Source: Oceanobacillus sp. FSL K6-2867 (GTDB lineage: Bacteria > Bacillota > Bacilli > Bacillales > Amphibacillaceae). From it: a stretch of DNA of 64,000 nt. The stretch covers positions 1,550,001-1,614,000 of the forward strand of contig NZ_CP150144.1 of the NCBI RefSeq assembly GCF_037963145.1, read 5' to 3'. The notes under the pieces are model-generated. The model searched no databases. It worked only from the letters and a program-made list of their open reading frames with translations, and was not told the DNA's origin. The position numbers and the translations under genes were made by a program. Positions 60,911 to 64,000 of this stretch are shown one piece after another (position 1 is the first letter of the stretch; every line of letters begins with the position of its first letter).

Positions 60911-61816
60911 TTATTCATCGCCTACTCCGAGCGACTGCTTCGCCATTTCCATCATATCGTCTAAACCTGATTTCTCTGCAAACTCAGCGATTCCAACTGG
61001 ATATGCTGCTTGAAGCTCGACCACATGGTCAAACAAATTTGGCCAAACATTTCCACCAGCGCGTTCATATGCATCAATCAATTGTTTAAGCGAATCCTCA
61101 CCAAACGCCATTAAGTGGGATACGAAATCGGTTGCTGGATCATCCACTTTTGCCTCGGTCCAGTCAATAAACCCAGTCACACGAGCTTCTTCATCAATTA
61201 AAATATGCCCAGGGTGCAAATCACCATGGATGAAAGCAGTTTGCTGCGGCCAGATCGAGTCATTCGAAAGCCATTTTTGCCAACGGTCCCAAAGCGGTTG
61301 ACTCACTCCAAATGTTGCCTTTACTTTTCCCATTCTCTCACGCATTACATCTCTAATTTCTTCCGCTGTTTGCACCGTTAAACCTGCTTTTTTAACCTTT
61401 TCATGATTTATTTGATGCAATTCAGCCATAGCCTTCCCTAATGTTTCTACGTACGCTTCAGGCAGATTTTTCTCATCGAGCTCCCATACATATGCTTTCT
61501 TTTCTGGATCAATCGTTCCTGCTGGTATTCCAATTAAAAGTTTATAAGCAATTAATTCATCGGAAAAAATCTCCCATTTCGGCGCTTGAAAAGCAATCTC
61601 AGGTACGACTAAATCAAGTATTTGCTTTTCTTGTTTGGCAGATGGGATGACATCACTACGTCTCGGAAAGCGCAATACCCAATGGTCTCCCTTTTCATCT
61701 GTTGCGAATACCACTTGAAAGTCAAGGCCCGATTCATTGTACTTCAAAGATTCCGGTGTGATATAGAGTCCATGCGCTCTTGCTTTATCAACTACTTGTG
61801 TGTTTGTTAATGTCAT
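60911..61816 (-). CDS. macrolide 2'-phosphotransferase-like kinase (Mph family)
   Basis: 301 residues from ATG 61816, the length of Mph(B)/Mph(C) enzymes. Aminoglycoside-phosphotransferase fold: ATP-side strand WVLRFPRRSDV (about 45-55), catalytic loop FIHGDLHPGHILID (about 196-209) with the Asp and a following His/Asn-like position, and GFIDWTEAKVDDPATDF (about 216-232). Such enzymes phosphorylate the desosamine 2'-OH of macrolides; chromosomal copies occur in Bacillaceae. Substrate use is inferred, and other small-molecule kinases cannot be excluded. Confidence 0.85.
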   Translation of the reverse strand: MTLTNTQVVDKARAHGLYITPESLKYNESGLDFQVVFATDEKGDHWVLRFPRRSDVIPSAKQEKQILDLVVPEIAFQAPKWEIFSDELIAYKLLIGIPAGTIDPEKKAYVWELDEKNLPEAYVETLGKAMAELHQINHEKVKKAGLTVQTAEEIRDVMRERMGKVKATFGVSQPLWDRWQKWLSNDSIWPQQTAFIHGDLHPGHILIDEEARVTGFIDWTEAKVDDPATDFVSHLMAFGEDSLKQLIDAYERAGGNVWPNLFDHVVELQAAYPVGIAEFAEKSGLDDMMEMAKQSLGVGDE

Positions 61817-61847
61817 GTGATTCACCACTTTCTCATTTTAATTCTTA

Positions 61848-63113
61848 TTATTTATCCTCATCGATTTGATATTGCTGAAATCTTTCTGCATCTGAAGGCT
61901 TACATTCTACTCTTAACCTAGTTCCCTTTTCTTCAAACACTTCCTCAAGAATATTTGCTTGGTCATTTAGATAGGATACAATCTGTCCTTCAGAATAAGG
62001 TATTAACAACTCACAAATCACATAGTCTTTAAAAACATTCACTTTAATCAAATCGAGTAATTCACGAATACCGGTACGCTTTTTGGCAGACAAATAAATG
62101 TGATTGTTCTCAACTACTGGATAATTCATTTCCGTTTGATCGGCTTTATTATAGGCATAGATCATCGGTATATCTGTAACTCCAATTGCAGTTAAAATTT
62201 CATTCGTTAGCCTGCAATGCTCTTTATAATTCGGATTCGATATATCCAATACATGAATCAGAAGATTAGCTTCTATAACTTCTTCCAATGTAGAGCGAAA
62301 TGCTTTTACAAGATGATGTGGAAGCTTATTAATAAATCCTACCGTATCCGTTAGCAGAAAGGTTTGATTCGTTTCCAGCTCAACCTTTCGTACCGAGGTT
62401 TCTAACGTTGCAAAGAGCATATCTTTTTCAAATACTTGTTTATCTGTTCCCGTCTGATAAATATCTAATACAGCATTCATTGTTGTTGATTTTCCTGCAT
62501 TTGTATAGCCAACAAGCGAGACGACAGGTACATCATTTTTTTCACGCTGTTTCCGCTGTGTTTTCCGTTGATTAACGAGGTTTTCCAGCTCGCGGTTTAA
62601 TTTAGCGATTTGTTCTTCAATTTTACGACGGTCCGTCTCCAGTTTTGTTTCACCAGACCCACGATTAATCAAGCCAGATCCACCGCCTTGACGACCAAGT
62701 GATTCACGGCTGCCAATTAATCGCGGCAGCATATATTTAAGGCGAGCTACTTCAACTTGAAGCTTGGATTCCCTCGTTTTAGCCCGGTTCGCAAAAATTT
62801 CCAGAATCAGCATCGTGCGGTCAACAACCTGACATTCCGTTGCTTCCTCAATATTCCGAATTTGTGAAGGGGATAATTCATCATCAAAGATAAGCATATC
62901 GGCTTCCTCTGCTTCAACCATTTCTTTCAATTCATCCATTTTACCTGTTCCAAGATAGTAGCCTTGGTTGATTCGATTCAAATTCTGCCTCATTTCCTCA
63001 ACCGTATCAATATGACAAGCTTCCGCTAAATTCCCCAATTCTTCCATGGAATAAGCAAACTCTTCTTCTTGCTTTGACGTATTGACGCCAACTAATATTG
63101 CTTTTTTATTCAT
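61848..63113 (-). CDS. hflX: ribosome-associated GTPase HflX
   Basis: 421 residues. N-terminal HflX domain (about 1-195): YYLGTGKMDELKEMV, LIFDDELSPSQIRNIE, DRTMLILEIFANRAKTRESK, and the Gly-rich GRQGGGSGLINRGSGETKLE. GTPase domain: P-loop GYTNAGKST (about 202-210), switch TLETSVRKVEL, DTVGFI (about 254-259), NKAD (about 320-323). A short C-terminal domain follows. It rescues stalled or damaged ribosomes by splitting them. It lies 31 bases upstream of the phosphotransferase gene, and Mph plus HflX could both bear on macrolide tolerance (inference). Confidence 0.96.
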   Translation of the reverse strand: MNKKAILVGVNTSKQEEEFAYSMEELGNLAEACHIDTVEEMRQNLNRINQGYYLGTGKMDELKEMVEAEEADMLIFDDELSPSQIRNIEEATECQVVDRTMLILEIFANRAKTRESKLQVEVARLKYMLPRLIGSRESLGRQGGGSGLINRGSGETKLETDRRKIEEQIAKLNRELENLVNQRKTQRKQREKNDVPVVSLVGYTNAGKSTTMNAVLDIYQTGTDKQVFEKDMLFATLETSVRKVELETNQTFLLTDTVGFINKLPHHLVKAFRSTLEEVIEANLLIHVLDISNPNYKEHCRLTNEILTAIGVTDIPMIYAYNKADQTEMNYPVVENNHIYLSAKKRTGIRELLDLIKVNVFKDYVICELLIPYSEGQIVSYLNDQANILEEVFEEKGTRLRVECKPSDAERFQQYQIDEDK

Positions 63114-63273
63114 TTAATTTCCTCCAATTTTAATAAAGCATAGACTCCTGCCTGTGCTTTATAATGGGATATTTAATTTTCTAATTGCGAAAGCAGCCAT
63201 TTTTTGGACAGCAAAAAAGAAGGTAGACTACTCCCCTTCTTTTCTGTATAAAAAACCGTATATAATATGTGGT

Positions 63274-63431
63274 CAAAAGGAGGATAAAAAGGACCAAGAA
63301 GTTCGAAGCGGCGTAGCTCCCCGTACCGGGCTTCCACAGGATGTGGTGACTTCGACGTTCGACACAGGACGTGAAGGTAGTTAGTCGAAGGTCATTTGCT
63401 CTCAAAGCGTCATTTTTACCGGACCTTTTGA
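63274..63431. repeat. structured intergenic repeat-like element
   Basis: TCAAAAGG (63274) and CCTTTTGA (63424) close an element of about 158 bases. Inside are CCACA-GGA-TGTGG (63334-63346) and GACTTCGAC paired with GTCGAAGGTC (63348-63393). It is richer in G+C than its flanks and has the look of intergenic repeats found in Oceanobacillus and Virgibacillus (memory, not searched). Confidence 0.55.
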
Positions 63432-63893
63432 ACAACCTCATATAAAAGTTTTCCTTATGAAAAGGCAGACCAATCCCATTTACTCTGCGCACAGGCAGAG
63501 CTGAACATATTCAATTAATTGTTCAATCCTCGGATTCGAAGTCTGATAGTTGCCACAAGGAAAACCTCCATTTCTGTTTATAGTATCTACAACTCTAACA
63601 TACATATGTCAATTGAACAAGGATTATTCCTTTACTGGGAGCACATTTCAATTTTACAGAAGAACTGCTCGCCTTTGGCGTGTTTATGTTCACTGCATTG
63701 GATTTAAAGTATATACGTCTTCAGACCTAGGATGAAATATTTCTCAAGCTGCTTATGAAATTATCTATTCTGCATTACTATTAAGAAAGATTAACAATAA
63801 AAAGTGAAACTTATGTATAGCTTATTTCGTCTATAAGATGGCAGCAGTTGAATGTTTCATGATGAATTTAGGGGCGATTAATAATGAACGAAA
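63432..63893. other. gene-free stretch before the last gene
   Basis: No frame has a ribosome site or recognisable product. A small hairpin CTCTGC/GCAGAG lies at 63483-63500. It probably holds the promoter of the gene at 63894. Confidence 0.5.
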
Positions 63894-64000
63894 AGAATTT
63901 ATTTATACTTTTAACCGATACAGGAACTGTTTTTACTAGATTAATAAAATCATATACCAAAAAACCATATAACCACGCATCCATTTCCTTTGATCCCCAG
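63894..64000 (+). CDS. papain-like permuted hydrolase family protein (YiiX-like), 5' part only
   Basis: ATG 63894 follows AGGGGCG by 8 bases and the frame runs off the window. The first 35 residues include LFILLTDTGTVFTRLIKSYT and KKPYNHASISFD. The T-G-T-x-F-T-R-L-I and Y-N-H-A-S-I pattern is that of Bacillus proteins with a permuted NlpC/P60-papain fold, where the His of NHAS is catalytic. The rest, including the Cys, is outside. Family assignment is tentative. Confidence 0.65.

Noticed and set aside
63154..63384. 76-codon frame running into the structured element, ending VTSTFDTGREGS
   Set aside because: No ribosome site; the second half is translated repeat DNA.
1..64000. CRISPR array or prophage
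   Set aside because: No regularly spaced 20-40-base repeats with unique spacers and no phage structural or integrase genes were seen.

Overview
The window looks like a piece of chromosome from a low-G+C, Gram-positive, aerobic Bacillaceae of the Oceanobacillus/Virgibacillus type. The evidence is strong purine-rich Shine-Dalgarno sites, many hairpin-plus-T-run terminators, frequent TTG/GTG starts, and close homologues of Bacillus subtilis proteins (YhcR, TcyP, GltT, thiamine genes, HflX, Hom-ThrC-ThrB, YqxD). A salt-adapted lifestyle is suggested by a BCCT osmolyte carrier and by a c-di-AMP riboswitch in front of a glutamate/aspartate symporter. This placement is inference from gene content. 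No phage, plasmid or CRISPR array was seen.

Layout. 0-2 kb: an ABC-2 exporter (ATPase cut by the window edge) followed by a LytTR regulator and a DUF3021 membrane protein. 2-6 kb: DJ-1/PfpI protein, CvfC-like Nfu/HEAT protein, acetoacetyl-CoA synthetase and a 21-bp minisatellite. 6-12.5 kb (minus): YhdT-PanF sodium symporter pair and a giant sortase-anchored nuclease/5'-nucleotidase (YhcR type) with a hairpin-rich leader. 12.9-15.3 kb: an AT-rich accessory island of very small membrane proteins, one with an in-frame stop, ending in tRNA-Ala(GGC) and a decayed tRNA-like sequence. 15.4-20 kb (minus): GltT-type symporter behind a c-di-AMP riboswitch and terminator, then an ABC-2 transporter with an adjacent gene that fuses a degenerate ABC-ATPase domain to a LytTR DNA-binding domain. 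The intergenic DNA between them carries a helically phased repeat array.

20-23.3 kb (plus): TPP riboswitch and thiW-thiD-thiM-thiE, a complete thiamine salvage operon. 23.4-28.4 kb (minus): response-regulator pseudogene, TetR-controlled ABC exporter with a perfect 30-bp operator, and an MDR MFS pump. 28.7-32.9 kb (plus): collagen-like protein, tiny membrane protein, TcyP cystine carrier, and a VTC-domain/DUF4956 pair. 32.9-40.2 kb: BCCT carrier, squalene/phytoene-synthase-like enzyme, MFS carrier, SLAP-domain protein, lipoprotein, AlaX editing enzyme and small unknowns. 40.4-43.7 kb (plus): hom-thrC-thrB threonine operon. 43.8-51.5 kb (minus): MBL hydrolase, peptide-binding lipoprotein plus S9 peptidase, IS3-type remnant, argF, rRNA methyltransferase and DUF3219 protein. 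51.6-54.5 kb (plus): flavin disulfide reductase and AAA ATPase. 54.5-58.1 kb (minus): LysE exporter and a GntR-ABC (ytr-like) operon. 58.3-64 kb: GNAT, PadR/HAAS pair, YqxD, macrolide phosphotransferase-like kinase, HflX, a structured intergenic repeat and a truncated papain-like gene at the edge.

Recurring theme: five ABC or export modules, each beside its own regulator (two LytTR, TetR, GntR, plus a PadR unit). Three of the control sites can be read directly as dyads overlapping recognisable promoters. The most unusual object is the ABC/LytTR fusion with its repeat array at 18.8-20.0 kb.
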